From NCBI GenBank assembly GCA_947476425.1, contig CANJQJ010000016.1:1-56749 (forward strand): a stretch of DNA of 56,749 nt. Direction: 5' to 3'. A program made the translations under genes and the position numbers. Below, piece after piece: positions 36,651-44,299 of the stretch. A model generated the notes under the pieces. The model had not been told where the DNA came from. It made no database searches and saw only the letters and a program-made list of their open reading frames with translations. Source of the stretch: Sphingomonadaceae bacterium. Its GTDB lineage: Bacteria > Pseudomonadota > Alphaproteobacteria > Sphingomonadales > Sphingomonadaceae. Position 1 is the stretch's first letter. Each line of letters begins with the position of its first letter.

Positions 36651-36857
36651 TCAACGGACGCCGTCGCGCTCCATGCGCTTGCGCTCGAGCTTGCGGGCGC
36701 GGCGAATCGCGGCTGCACGTTCACGTGCACGCTTTTCCGACGGCTTTTCATAATGACGGCGCAATTTCATCTCGCGATAAACGCCCTCACGCTGCAGCTT
36801 CTTCTTGAGAGCGCGAAGAGCCTGATCGACATTATTGTCGCGAACGATGATCTGCAT
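36651..36857 (-). CDS. rpsU: 30S ribosomal protein S21
   Basis: This small basic protein has 68 residues: '[20 protein letters not shown]', '[20 protein letters not shown]', then a Lys/Arg-rich tail. The ATG at 36857 follows a run of seven T on the coding strand. GGAG lies about 14 bases upstream, an unusually long spacing for a ribosomal gene. The frame opens further upstream, but that part has no homology. Confidence 0.96.
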   Translation of the reverse strand: MQIIVRDNNVDQALRALKKKLQREGVYREMKLRRHYEKPSEKRARERAAAIRRARKLERKRMERDGVR

Positions 36858-37089
36858 AAAAAAACCCAGTCTCCAATCCGTTGCCGCGCCAGCCGTGCAT
36901 GCGATCGCGCACGGCCTCAGGGCGTAAAAAACCGAACACACCTACGCGGCGCGGAGACGATTCCCCACGCCGGAAAGCGGGTTCCCTAACAGCAGGTCCG
37001 CGATTCTTCAAGCTGGATCACACGGCGTAATGCCAAGGAGATGTCGAAATCGTTGAAGAGGGCGATCTAGAGGTCGGAGGCGGCGTTTT

Positions 37090-37836
37090 TCAGGCGATCA
37101 AGCGTTCGATCGTGGCGAAGAGGAGGGCGATGTCCTGATCGCGGGAGAGGCGGTGATCGCCGTCCTTCACGAGCGTGAGCTGGACGTCGTCGCCTTCAAT
37201 TGCTTCGGCAAGGCGGATGGCGGTCGGCCAGGGGACGTCGACGTCGCATTTGCCGTGGAGCAGCCGCACCGGGCAATCCAGCGCGATTCGGCTATCAAGC
37301 AGCAGGTTGCGCTGCCCGCTTTCCCAGAAGGCGAGTGTGGTGCGCGAGGGCTGTTCCGAATAGGCCGAGGGCTGGAGGAGCAGACCTTCGCTGGCCAGTA
37401 TCTGCTTTTCGGCTGACGTGAATCCCCAACTGGTGAAATCGGGCGCGGCAGCAATGCCGACCAGACCGGCTACGCGTTCGCGGCGAGCGAGTGCGACCAG
37501 CAGCATCAGCCAGCCGCCCATCGACGAGCCGACCAGCAGCAGCGGGCCTCGGGTGAGAGTGTCGATCAGAAAGAGTGCGTCGTCGCGCCAGATATCGAGA
37601 TTGCCATCGTCGAACGCGCCTTCGCTTGCGCCGCACCCGGAATAATCGAAGCGGAGCAGCGCTCGCCCTTCGCGTTCCGCCCACGCGTCGAGCGCGAGTG
37701 CCTTGCTGCCAGTCATGTCCGACATATAGCCGGGGAGAAAGACTATCGTGGGACCGCTGCCGGGGCGCAGATGGTAAGCGAGACGGAGGCCGTCGGGACG
37801 AGCGAGCAAGTCTGGGGCTTCAGCGCTTGTCATCAT
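37090..37836 (-). CDS. alpha/beta hydrolase (ABHD10-like)
   Basis: This 248-residue alpha/beta hydrolase has 'IVFLPGYMSDMTGSKAL', 'RFDYSGCGASEG' and the nucleophile elbow 'LVGSSMGGWLML', with the Ser in 'SSMGG'. The acid is probably the Asp in 'LLHGKCDVDVPW' and the His in 'VKDGDHRLSR'. The length and spacing match the thioesterase-like ABHD10 group. The start overlaps the end of the M48 peptidase gene by 17 bp, so it is coupled to it. ATG 37833 is an equal alternative. Confidence 0.88.
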   Translation of the reverse strand: MMTSAEAPDLLARPDGLRLAYHLRPGSGPTIVFLPGYMSDMTGSKALALDAWAEREGRALLRFDYSGCGASEGAFDDGNLDIWRDDALFLIDTLTRGPLLLVGSSMGGWLMLLVALARRERVAGLVGIAAAPDFTSWGFTSAEKQILASEGLLLQPSAYSEQPSRTTLAFWESGQRNLLLDSRIALDCPVRLLHGKCDVDVPWPTAIRLAEAIEGDDVQLTLVKDGDHRLSRDQDIALLFATIERLIA

Positions 37837-38863
37837 GGTGGCTCTTGCACATTGCGCGCACGATTTTCCAATCAGCCTCGCTGATCGCGGGCTGCTTTGC
37901 GACGATCTTTGCGTCGGCGGCGTTGAAGGCATCGCGGCGTTCTTGCGAGACTGGATGCGAAGCGAGCCAGCTGAACGCGGAATCGAGCCGCTTGTTGCCA
38001 GTGGTCTCGTGGCGGGCGAGTCGCGCGAAGAACTCAGCGGTCGGGCGAGTCGAGATATGATTGGCGGTAAGCCGCTGGATCGCGAAGGCATCGGCTTCGC
38101 GTTCGGCGTCGCGGCTGTAGCGAGCGCTGAGCAGCATGTCGGCATATTCGGCGGCGTGGCTGTTGCCGCCGAGGACGAGCCCGAAGCCGAACTGGCGGAT
38201 GAGGCCTGCCATGACGTGGCGGTGATCGACATGGCCGATTTCGTGCGCGAGCACGCCGGCGACCTCATCCGGCGATTTCGCCTGCTGGATGATGCCGTTG
38301 AACAGGGCGATCTGGCCGCCGGGGAGGGCCACGGCATTGGGGATCGGGATATCGACGACCCGGACGCGGAGCGGATCGCCCTTGCGGGACAGGCGGCGCG
38401 CGAGATCGTCGAGAATCGCCTGACCGGACGGATCGACGCAGGCCTGCCCGCCCATGTCGCCGACAATTGCGTCACCGAGCTTGCGCTCGACGCTGGGCGG
38501 CACCAGCGGCGCGATGAGCTGGGGCGCAATCCACAGGCCGAACAGGACGAGCGCCGAGATCGCGATGCCGCCGATGACGGCGCCGACAAGGCCAATGCGA
38601 TCGATCAGCGCGCCGTAGCGTGACGGGTGGGGCAGGGCAGCCCGCCAATCCGGCGGCAGCGGTTGATCGAAGCCGAGCCGCCAGCCGGATTCATCCTTGC
38701 GACCGAAAACGACGCGATGATCGTCGCCGCGATCGATGAGGTCGGCGATCGGGATTGGCGCAAGGCCATCGACGATGATCGATCCGGGGACGAGCGTCGC
38801 GCGCACGACCTGGCGGCGGGCGGTAATGCCGTCGTAAAGCCAGGCGTCGAGGCTGTCGGGCAA
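37820..38863 (-). CDS. M48 family metallopeptidase with N-terminal membrane domain
   Basis: This encodes 347 residues. The zinc motif HEIGH is at 207-211 in 'GVLAHEIGHVDHRH', and the third ligand is E256 in 'RDAEREADAFAIQ'. A transmembrane segment lies at about 90-115. 'PNAVALPGGQIALFNGII' is the conserved substrate-edge strand. The first ~80 residues form a small separate domain. It may act in membrane protein quality control, as BepA- or HtpX-like peptidases do. It starts 2 bp after the DUF898 stop, forming a DUF898-M48-hydrolase operon. Confidence 0.92.
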   Translation of the reverse strand: MPDSLDAWLYDGITARRQVVRATLVPGSIIVDGLAPIPIADLIDRGDDHRVVFGRKDESGWRLGFDQPLPPDWRAALPHPSRYGALIDRIGLVGAVIGGIAISALVLFGLWIAPQLIAPLVPPSVERKLGDAIVGDMGGQACVDPSGQAILDDLARRLSRKGDPLRVRVVDIPIPNAVALPGGQIALFNGIIQQAKSPDEVAGVLAHEIGHVDHRHVMAGLIRQFGFGLVLGGNSHAAEYADMLLSARYSRDAEREADAFAIQRLTANHISTRPTAEFFARLARHETTGNKRLDSAFSWLASHPVSQERRDAFNAADAKIVAKQPAISEADWKIVRAMCKSHHDDKR

Positions 38864-38865
38864 CT

Positions 38866-39948
38866 TCAGAAGGCTCCGACATCGAATGCATCGAGCAGGC
38901 CTTCACCCTGTTTCGGCAGCGGCGCGGTCGATTGGGTGAGCGTGTCGAGATCGATTTCGCCGCCGGCCTCGAGATGGGTGATGAGAAACTTCCAGTGGCG
39001 ATAGGTGAGGAAGATCACACCGATTCCCAACGTGCAGACTACCAGCACGACATCGCCGAGGAGCAGCTTGAGCCAATCCGAGGTTCGTGCGGAGAAGTTG
39101 AAATCGATGCCGCCCAATCCAAGATTGCCGACTGCTTCGCGAAAAAAGGCCGCGTAATAGGCCAGCATGATAACCCCGATCGCGAAATAGCCTGCGATCA
39201 CCCCAAGCACCACGAAGAGGATTCCGGTCGCGGAGGCTGAGCCGGGCGTTGCCGTTACGCCAGTGGCGACGGCGGTCGCAACGCCGCCGATGAGCGCGAC
39301 ACAGCCGGCAACCGGGAGCAGGTAGAAGAGCAGGAAACGACCCATCAGCGGGCCGGACTGAGCGCGGCTCGTGAAGTGGTGCGGGCCGAAACTCATTGCC
39401 GACCAGCGTTCATTCCACAGCGACACCATCGACCATGGGATGAGCAGGCCGAGCGCGAACATGCCGATTACCGACTTCCAGATCGACGACCAGCCATAGC
39501 CCCATCCGCCATTTTCACTGCCGCCGCGTATGCCGTGCCAGAAAGTGCGGCTGAGCCGGTACCGCAGCGCGCGGAACCGGGCGAGGCCGAAAATGTAGAG
39601 CAGCGCTCCGTAGAGCGGGAAGAATAGAATTCCAGCCAGCGCGACATGGCCGCGCAAGGCAAGCGCCTGCAGGCCGAACTTGAGCATGATTACGGGAATG
39701 CCGAACAGGATTATGGCGATGAAGAAGCCGATCATGAGCTCGACGCCCTTGCCGGTCCATTCGAGGCGCTCGTCGATGAAGCGGGTGCGGCTCCACAGAT
39801 AATTCCGGGTCCGGGTCGTCGCCCAGAAGCGATAGATGCCGAGCGTGACGATCGAGAGCAGGAGGTTGGTGAAGGCGATCGGGGCGAATTCGCGCCAACT
39901 GCCGTGAAACTGGAAAGCGGTGCTGTCGTCGTGCGCTGGAATTGCCAT
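38866..39948 (-). CDS. DUF898 family membrane protein (YjgN-like)
   Basis: This 360-residue protein has about seven or eight hydrophobic segments. Two DUF898 repeats are visible: 'FTNLLLSIVTLGIYRFWATTRTRNYLW' (~25-50) and later 'LLGDVVLVVCTLGIGVIFLTYRHWKFL' (~310-335). GGAAGGC lies ahead of ATG 39948; the longer open frame upstream is not homologous. The function is unknown. Its constant pairing with an M48 peptidase suggests a shared role in the envelope. Confidence 0.9.
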   Translation of the reverse strand: MAIPAHDDSTAFQFHGSWREFAPIAFTNLLLSIVTLGIYRFWATTRTRNYLWSRTRFIDERLEWTGKGVELMIGFFIAIILFGIPVIMLKFGLQALALRGHVALAGILFFPLYGALLYIFGLARFRALRYRLSRTFWHGIRGGSENGGWGYGWSSIWKSVIGMFALGLLIPWSMVSLWNERWSAMSFGPHHFTSRAQSGPLMGRFLLFYLLPVAGCVALIGGVATAVATGVTATPGSASATGILFVVLGVIAGYFAIGVIMLAYYAAFFREAVGNLGLGGIDFNFSARTSDWLKLLLGDVVLVVCTLGIGVIFLTYRHWKFLITHLEAGGEIDLDTLTQSTAPLPKQGEGLLDAFDVGAF

Positions 39949-40042
39949 GTGCCTTCCCCCCCTTTCATGCCCCGGGCGAAGGCTTATCGATTTTGTGATG
40001 CCGACGGAAGAGGGGATCGAAAACCGAAAAGGAAACTGCCTC

Positions 40043-40071
40043 TTGCGTAAAAGGAAAAAAACTTCTATATA
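40043..40071 (+). promoter_or_regulatory. sigma70-like promoter of thrS
   Basis: TTGCGT (40043-40048) and TATATA (40066-40071) are separated by an A-rich 17-bp spacer. Transcription would start near 40078. That gives a 27-base leader if translation begins at 40107, or about 150 bases if it begins at 40227. Confidence 0.65.
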
Positions 40072-40226
40072 GGCCATAGGTTTTAGACAAAATGAGAGGG
40101 GAAAGCATGGCTGAGAGCGCGCAAATTGGTGGTTGCAGCGTTGCGAATCACCCGGCTGCCCTTGACTTGGACTGCGCCCCATCCCAAGGCTCGCGGCCAG
40201 TTGGAATAGCGGAAAAATCCCCGAAA

Positions 40227-42221
40227 ATGGCCGAGCTTCTCACGATCACCCTTCCCGATGGCTCGACGCGCGAAGTCGCCCCCGGCACGACTCCAGGCGA
40301 TGTCGCGGCGGCGATCGGACCGGGGCTGGCCAAGGCTGCGCTGGCCGCTCGTGTCGATGGGGAACTGGTCGATCTGGCGACGCCGTTCGAAAAGGATGCC
40401 GCGCTTGCGCTGGTGACCGGGCGTGACGAAGCCGAGGCACTCGAACTGGCACGGCATGATTATGCACATGTGCTGGCTGAAGCGGTGCAGTCGTTGTTTC
40501 CGGGTACGCAAATCACCTTCGGCCCATCGACCGACGACGGCTTCTACTATGATTTCGCTCCCCGTGACCGCCAGTTCACCGAAGAGGACCTGCCAGCGAT
40601 CGAGGCCGAGATGCGCAAGATCATCGCTGCGAACAAGCCGCTCCGGCGCGAGGTGTGGTCGCGCCAGGCGTTGATCGATCGCTGGGCGGCAGCGGGCGAG
40701 AGCTTCAAGGCCGAGTGGGCCGCCGAGTTGCCCGAAGGCGAGGAACTGAGCGTCTATTGGTCGGGTGGCGACTGGTTCGACATGTGCCGCGGGCCGCATC
40801 TGCCCTCGACGGGCAAGCTCGATCCCAGCGCGTTCAAGCTGACGCGCGTGTCGGGTGCCTATTGGCGCGGCGACCAGAAGAACGCGATGCTTTCGCGTAT
40901 CTACGGGACCGGCTGGCTCAACAAGAAGCAGCTCGATGCGCACATGACGCGGCTCGAAGAAGCGGGCAAGCGCGACCATCGCAAGATCGGCCAGGAGATG
41001 GACCTGTTCCATCTCCAGTCGGAAGCGCAGGGCTCGGTCTTCTGGCATCCCAAAGGCTATCTGATCTGGCGGCAGCTTGAGGCCTATGTACGTCGTCGGC
41101 TCGACAATGCTGGCTATGTCGAGGTGAAGACCCCGCAGTTGATGGACGCGCGCCAGTGGGAGCAATCCGGCCATTGGGGCAAATATCGCGAGAATATGTT
41201 TGTCGTGCCCGACGAGGTTCCCTCCGCCGATGACGAGGGGCCGATCCTCTCCGGCGAGGCCGACCTGATGGCGCTCAAGCCGATGAACTGTCCTGCGCAT
41301 GTGCTGATCTTCCGGCAGGGCATCACGAGCTACCGCGAATTGCCGATCCGCATGGCTGAATTCGGCTGCTGCCATCGCAACGAACCGCATGGCGCGCTGC
41401 ACGGCATCATGCGCGTGCGCCAGTTCACGCAGGACGACGCCCATATCTTCTGCCGCGAGGACCAGATCGTCGATGAGGTGCGCATGTTCTGCGACCTGCT
41501 CGATTCGATGTACAAGGATCTCGGCTTCGACAGCTATGCGATCAAGCTGGCACTTCGCCCCGACAAGCGCTTCGGAACCGAGGAGATGTGGGACCGCGCG
41601 GAGGAAGACCTGCGTAATGCGGTTCGACTCGCAGGGCGCGCCGGTCCCGAATATGGATGGGAGGAGTTGCCGGGAGAGGGCGCCTTCTATTCGCCGAAGC
41701 TCGAATTCCACCTGACCGATGCGATCGGGCGGACGTGGCAATGCGGCACCATCCAGCTCGATTATGTCCTGCCCGAGCGACTCGATGCTTCCTATGTCGG
41801 CGAGGATGGCAACCGGCATCGGCCGGTGATGCTCCACCGGGCGATCCTCGGGACGTTCGAGCGCTTCATCGGCATCCTGATCGAGCATCATGCGGGGCGC
41901 TTCCCGCTCTGGCTGGCTCCAGTGCAGGCGGTGGTCGCGACGATCGTGTCCGATGCGGATGCGTATGCCGAGGCGGCGGTGGCGAAGCTCAAGGCGGCCG
42001 GAATCCGGACCGAAATCGACATTCGCAACGAGAAGATCAACTACAAGGTGCGCGAGCACAGCCTGGCGAAGGTGCCGAACCTGCTGGTGGTGGGCAAGCG
42101 CGAGGCCGAGGAAGGCACAGTCGCGATCCGGCGGCTTGGGATCGAGGGCCAGCAGGTGCTCGCGCTTGATGATGCGATCGCGATGCTGGTGGCTGAGGGC
42201 AAGGCACCGGATTTGCGTTAG
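40227..42221 (+). CDS. thrS: threonyl-tRNA synthetase
   Basis: This 664-residue protein charges tRNA-Thr. A TGS domain (~1-62: '[25 protein letters not shown]') is followed by the editing domain with '[18 protein letters not shown]'. The class II catalytic core has the zinc Cys in '[13 protein letters not shown]' and motif 2 '[17 protein letters not shown]', and ends with '[23 protein letters not shown]'. The anticodon-binding domain is at ~565-664. ATG 40227 matches the family start. An in-frame ATG at 40107 with a much better RBS (GAGAGGGGAAAGC) would add 40 residues of no known family. Confidence 0.95.
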   Translation: MAELLTITLPDGSTREVAPGTTPGDVAAAIGPGLAKAALAARVDGELVDLATPFEKDAALALVTGRDEAEALELARHDYAHVLAEAVQSLFPGTQITFGPSTDDGFYYDFAPRDRQFTEEDLPAIEAEMRKIIAANKPLRREVWSRQALIDRWAAAGESFKAEWAAELPEGEELSVYWSGGDWFDMCRGPHLPSTGKLDPSAFKLTRVSGAYWRGDQKNAMLSRIYGTGWLNKKQLDAHMTRLEEAGKRDHRKIGQEMDLFHLQSEAQGSVFWHPKGYLIWRQLEAYVRRRLDNAGYVEVKTPQLMDARQWEQSGHWGKYRENMFVVPDEVPSADDEGPILSGEADLMALKPMNCPAHVLIFRQGITSYRELPIRMAEFGCCHRNEPHGALHGIMRVRQFTQDDAHIFCREDQIVDEVRMFCDLLDSMYKDLGFDSYAIKLALRPDKRFGTEEMWDRAEEDLRNAVRLAGRAGPEYGWEELPGEGAFYSPKLEFHLTDAIGRTWQCGTIQLDYVLPERLDASYVGEDGNRHRPVMLHRAILGTFERFIGILIEHHAGRFPLWLAPVQAVVATIVSDADAYAEAAVAKLKAAGIRTEIDIRNEKINYKVREHSLAKVPNLLVVGKREAEEGTVAIRRLGIEGQQVLALDDAIAMLVAEGKAPDLR

Positions 42222-42243
42222 GTTGGGGGCGAATTTTTCCTTT

Positions 42244-42396
42244 CCCCGCTCATCCTGAGGAGGGACTGAGCCTGTCGAAGGCCCGTCTCGAAGGACCGCA
42301 CCGGCGCGTCCTTCGAGACGCCATTTCGACAAGCTCAATGGCTCCTCAGGATGAGCGGGGGATGGACGAGCTCAGTCCCTCCTCAGGATGAGCGGA
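42244..42396. repeat. composite inverted repeat between thrS and infC
   Basis: Arm A (42246-42270) is the exact 25-bp reverse complement of arm C (42371-42395). A 19-bp part of it (42244-42262) is also the exact reverse complement of arm B (42342-42360), so A can pair with B or with C. Inside lies a separate 13-bp perfect hairpin (CGTCTCGAAGGAC / GTCCTTCGAGACG). It resembles REP-type elements. It could act as a terminator of thrS or as an RNA stability element. Confidence 0.85.
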
Positions 42397-42527
42397 GGGG
42401 GGCGTGCCTTCAAGCGGGCGCCCCTCGCCGGCGTACCAAATTTCCGATTTAAATCGGGCCGTGTTTTTTCGCGGCGTCTTCCAAAATTAACCGCGTCGTA
42501 CTAAAGGGACGCGTTATCCATTGCCAC

Positions 42528-42534
42528 AGGAGAG
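42528..42534 (+). promoter_or_regulatory. infC ribosome-binding site that points to an ATA start
   Basis: AGGAGAG is followed after six bases by ATA at 42541, in frame with infC. The first in-frame ATG (42553) is 18 bases away, too far for efficient use. The site therefore favours the ATA. Confidence 0.6.
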
Positions 42535-42552
42535 ACTGCTATACGTCCGCCC

Positions 42553-43092
42553 ATGATTCGGCGCCCGCTGGGCCAGCCACCAATGCCGCTTAACGGCCCT
42601 CGCTATAATGAGTTCATCGTGTCGCCCAAGGTTCGGGTGATCGACGAGAATGGCGAGAATCTCGGCGTGATGTATACGCGCGAAGCTATGGAGCAGGCTC
42701 AGGAAGTCGGGCTCGACCTTGTCGAAGTCTCGCCCAATGCCGATCCGCCAGTCGCGAAATTCCTCGATGTCGGCAAGTTCAAATATGAGGCCCAGAAGAA
42801 GGCCAACCTCGCCCGCAAGAGCCAGAAGACGCAGGAGATCAAAGAGATCAAGATGCGTCCGAACATCGACGACCATGATTATGCCACCAAGATGAAGAAG
42901 ATTTTCGAATTCATCGAGGAGGGCGACAAGGTCAAGGTGACGTTGCGCTTCCGTGGACGCGAGCTCGCTCACGGCCAGCTCGGCATGGTGGTCCTCCAGC
43001 GAGTCCAGCAGGATGCCGCCGAAGTCGCCAAGGTCGAGCAATATCCGCGCATGGAAGGCCGCCAGATGCTGATGGTCATCGCGCCGAAGTAA
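42553..43092 (+). CDS. infC: translation initiation factor IF-3
   Basis: This encodes 179 residues from ATG 42553, or 183 from an in-frame ATA at 42541, which has the properly spaced RBS. The N domain has '[26 protein letters not shown]' in segments and '[26 protein letters not shown]'. The C domain has '[19 protein letters not shown]', '[17 protein letters not shown]' and '[16 protein letters not shown]'. IF-3 controls start-codon choice and ribosome splitting. In many bacteria its own gene uses a rare start codon, so the factor limits its own synthesis. The ATA here would fit that rule. Confidence 0.95.
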   Translation: MIRRPLGQPPMPLNGPRYNEFIVSPKVRVIDENGENLGVMYTREAMEQAQEVGLDLVEVSPNADPPVAKFLDVGKFKYEAQKKANLARKSQKTQEIKEIKMRPNIDDHDYATKMKKIFEFIEEGDKVKVTLRFRGRELAHGQLGMVVLQRVQQDAAEVAKVEQYPRMEGRQMLMVIAPK

Positions 43093-43116
43093 GGCACGGT
43101 ACAAAGCCTTCTGTTC

Positions 43117-43211
43117 CGTCATCCCGACGAAAGTCGGGATCCATGCTTGCGGTGGTCTTGCGATCGAAAGAGCTGTGGGTCCCATGGATTCCGACTTCCG
43201 TCGGAATGACG
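43117..43211 (-). repeat. ~95-bp palindromic intergenic repeat, copy 2 (reverse orientation)
   Basis: The reverse complement of this stretch aligns with the copies at 31551 and 44181: outer arms CGTCATTCCGAC / GTCGGGATGACG, core 'CCATGGGACCCACAG' and 'CGATCGCAAGACC'. It lies between infC and purU, both rightward. Confidence 0.85.
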
Positions 43212-43245
43212 ATATGGAGGCAGAAGGGCAGGGGGGATCCGTATC

Positions 43246-44115
43246 ATGGCCGCATCGCACGCGGAATATCCGCGCTTTATCCTGACGCTATCCTGTCCCG
43301 ACGAACGCGGCATCGTGGCCGCCGTTGCGGTCTTTCTCGCAAGCCAGGGTTGCAACATCCTGGAGTCGGCACAGTTTGACGATCTCGAAACGGGACGCTT
43401 CTTCATGCGCGTGCTGTTCGCGAGCGAGGCGGAGGTTTCCGGCACGACCTTGCGCGCGGCGTTCGGGGCCACTTCGAAGCGGTATCGGATGGATTGGCGA
43501 ATCGACGATGCCGATGCGCCGGTTCGCACGCTGATCCTTGTCTCGCGGTTCGGTCACTGCCTTAACGACCTGCTCTACCGCTATCGCATCGGGGCGCTGC
43601 CGATCGAGATTGCCGGCATCGTATCGAACCATACCGATTTCGAACGCGAGGCCGAGGCCCACGGCATCCCCTTCCATCATATTCCGGTCAGTCGCGACAC
43701 CAAGGCCGAGGCCGAGGCGAGATTGCTCGATCTGTATGACTCGCAGGGCTGTGAGTTGCTGGTGCTTGCGCGCTACATGCAGGTGCTGTCGGATGCACTT
43801 TCGGAGCGTCTGCCGGGGCAGGTGATCAATATTCACCACAGTTTCCTGCCGAGCTTCAAGGGCGCCAAGCCTTATCACCAGGCGCATGCGCGCGGGGTGA
43901 AGCTGATCGGGGCGACGGCGCATTATGTTACGGCTGCGCTCGACGAGGGCCCGATCATCGAGCAGGAGGTGACTCGGGTGACGCATGCGATGACGCCGGA
44001 GGAGATGGTGGCGGCCGGGCGCGACGTCGAGAATGTCGTGCTGGCGCGTGCGGTTACCTGGCATGCGGAGCGGCGGGTGTTGCTGAACGGGCACCGGACG
44101 GTGGTGTTTCGCTGA
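43246..44115 (+). CDS. purU: formyltetrahydrofolate deformylase
   Basis: This 289-residue protein hydrolyses 10-formyl-THF to THF and formate. Residues ~8-85 are an ACT domain ('FILTLSCPDERGIVAAVAVFLASQGCNI'-like, in segments). Residues ~95-289 are a formyltransferase domain with 'LVSRFGHCLNDLLYRYRIG', 'LVLARYMQVLSD', the catalytic Asn-His pair in 'QVINIHHSFLPSFKGA' and the Asp in 'AALDEGPIIEQ'. It fits one-carbon metabolism together with the gcv operon. Confidence 0.95.
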   Translation: MAASHAEYPRFILTLSCPDERGIVAAVAVFLASQGCNILESAQFDDLETGRFFMRVLFASEAEVSGTTLRAAFGATSKRYRMDWRIDDADAPVRTLILVSRFGHCLNDLLYRYRIGALPIEIAGIVSNHTDFEREAEAHGIPFHHIPVSRDTKAEAEARLLDLYDSQGCELLVLARYMQVLSDALSERLPGQVINIHHSFLPSFKGAKPYHQAHARGVKLIGATAHYVTAALDEGPIIEQEVTRVTHAMTPEEMVAAGRDVENVVLARAVTWHAERRVLLNGHRTVVFR

Positions 44116-44148
44116 GTCCCAAGGCGAGTTGCGCACTCTGCCATCCTA

Positions 44149-44191
44149 CGCCCCTCTTCGTCATCCCGACGCCCCCTCTTCGTCATCCCGA
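44149..44191. repeat. imperfect 21/22-bp tandem repeat at the head of palindromic repeat copy 3
   Basis: The unit CGCCCCTCTTCGTCATCCCGA (44149-44169, split here as CGCCCCTCTTC / GTCATCCCGA) recurs at 44170-44191 with one added C. It duplicates the outer arm of the palindromic repeat plus flanking bases. Confidence 0.8.
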
Positions 44192-44274
44192 CGAATGTCG
44201 GGATCCATGGGACCCACAGGTCTTGCGATCGAGGGAACTCCGCATCGTGGATCCCGGCGTCCGCCGGGATGACG
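44181..44274 (+). repeat. ~95-bp palindromic intergenic repeat, copy 3
   Basis: It has the same orientation and core as the copy at 31551 (CCATGGGACCCACAGGTC, then TTGCGATCG). The outer arms CGTCATCCCGAC / GCCGGGATGACG pair. It is located between convergent purU and the metallo-beta-lactamase gene, a terminator-like position. Confidence 0.85.
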
Positions 44275-44299
44275 GAGGCTGGGGAAAGGTCATCACGCT

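Larger units (their letters stand above)
42222..42540. other. 319-bp gap between thrS and infC
   Basis: It contains the composite inverted repeat, then about 130 bp with a CCGATTTAAATCGG palindrome (42444-42457) and a run of six T shortly after. This segment is the likely infC promoter and leader. No further gene is visible. Confidence 0.6.

Noticed and set aside
40083-42338. 751-codon minus-strand open frame opposite thrS
   Set aside because: It mirrors the thrS codons; no homology is evident.
42444-42469. CCGATTTAAATCGG palindrome followed by T's as a thrS terminator
   Set aside because: A stem of about five pairs with an AT-rich centre would be unstable, and the T-run is separated from it.
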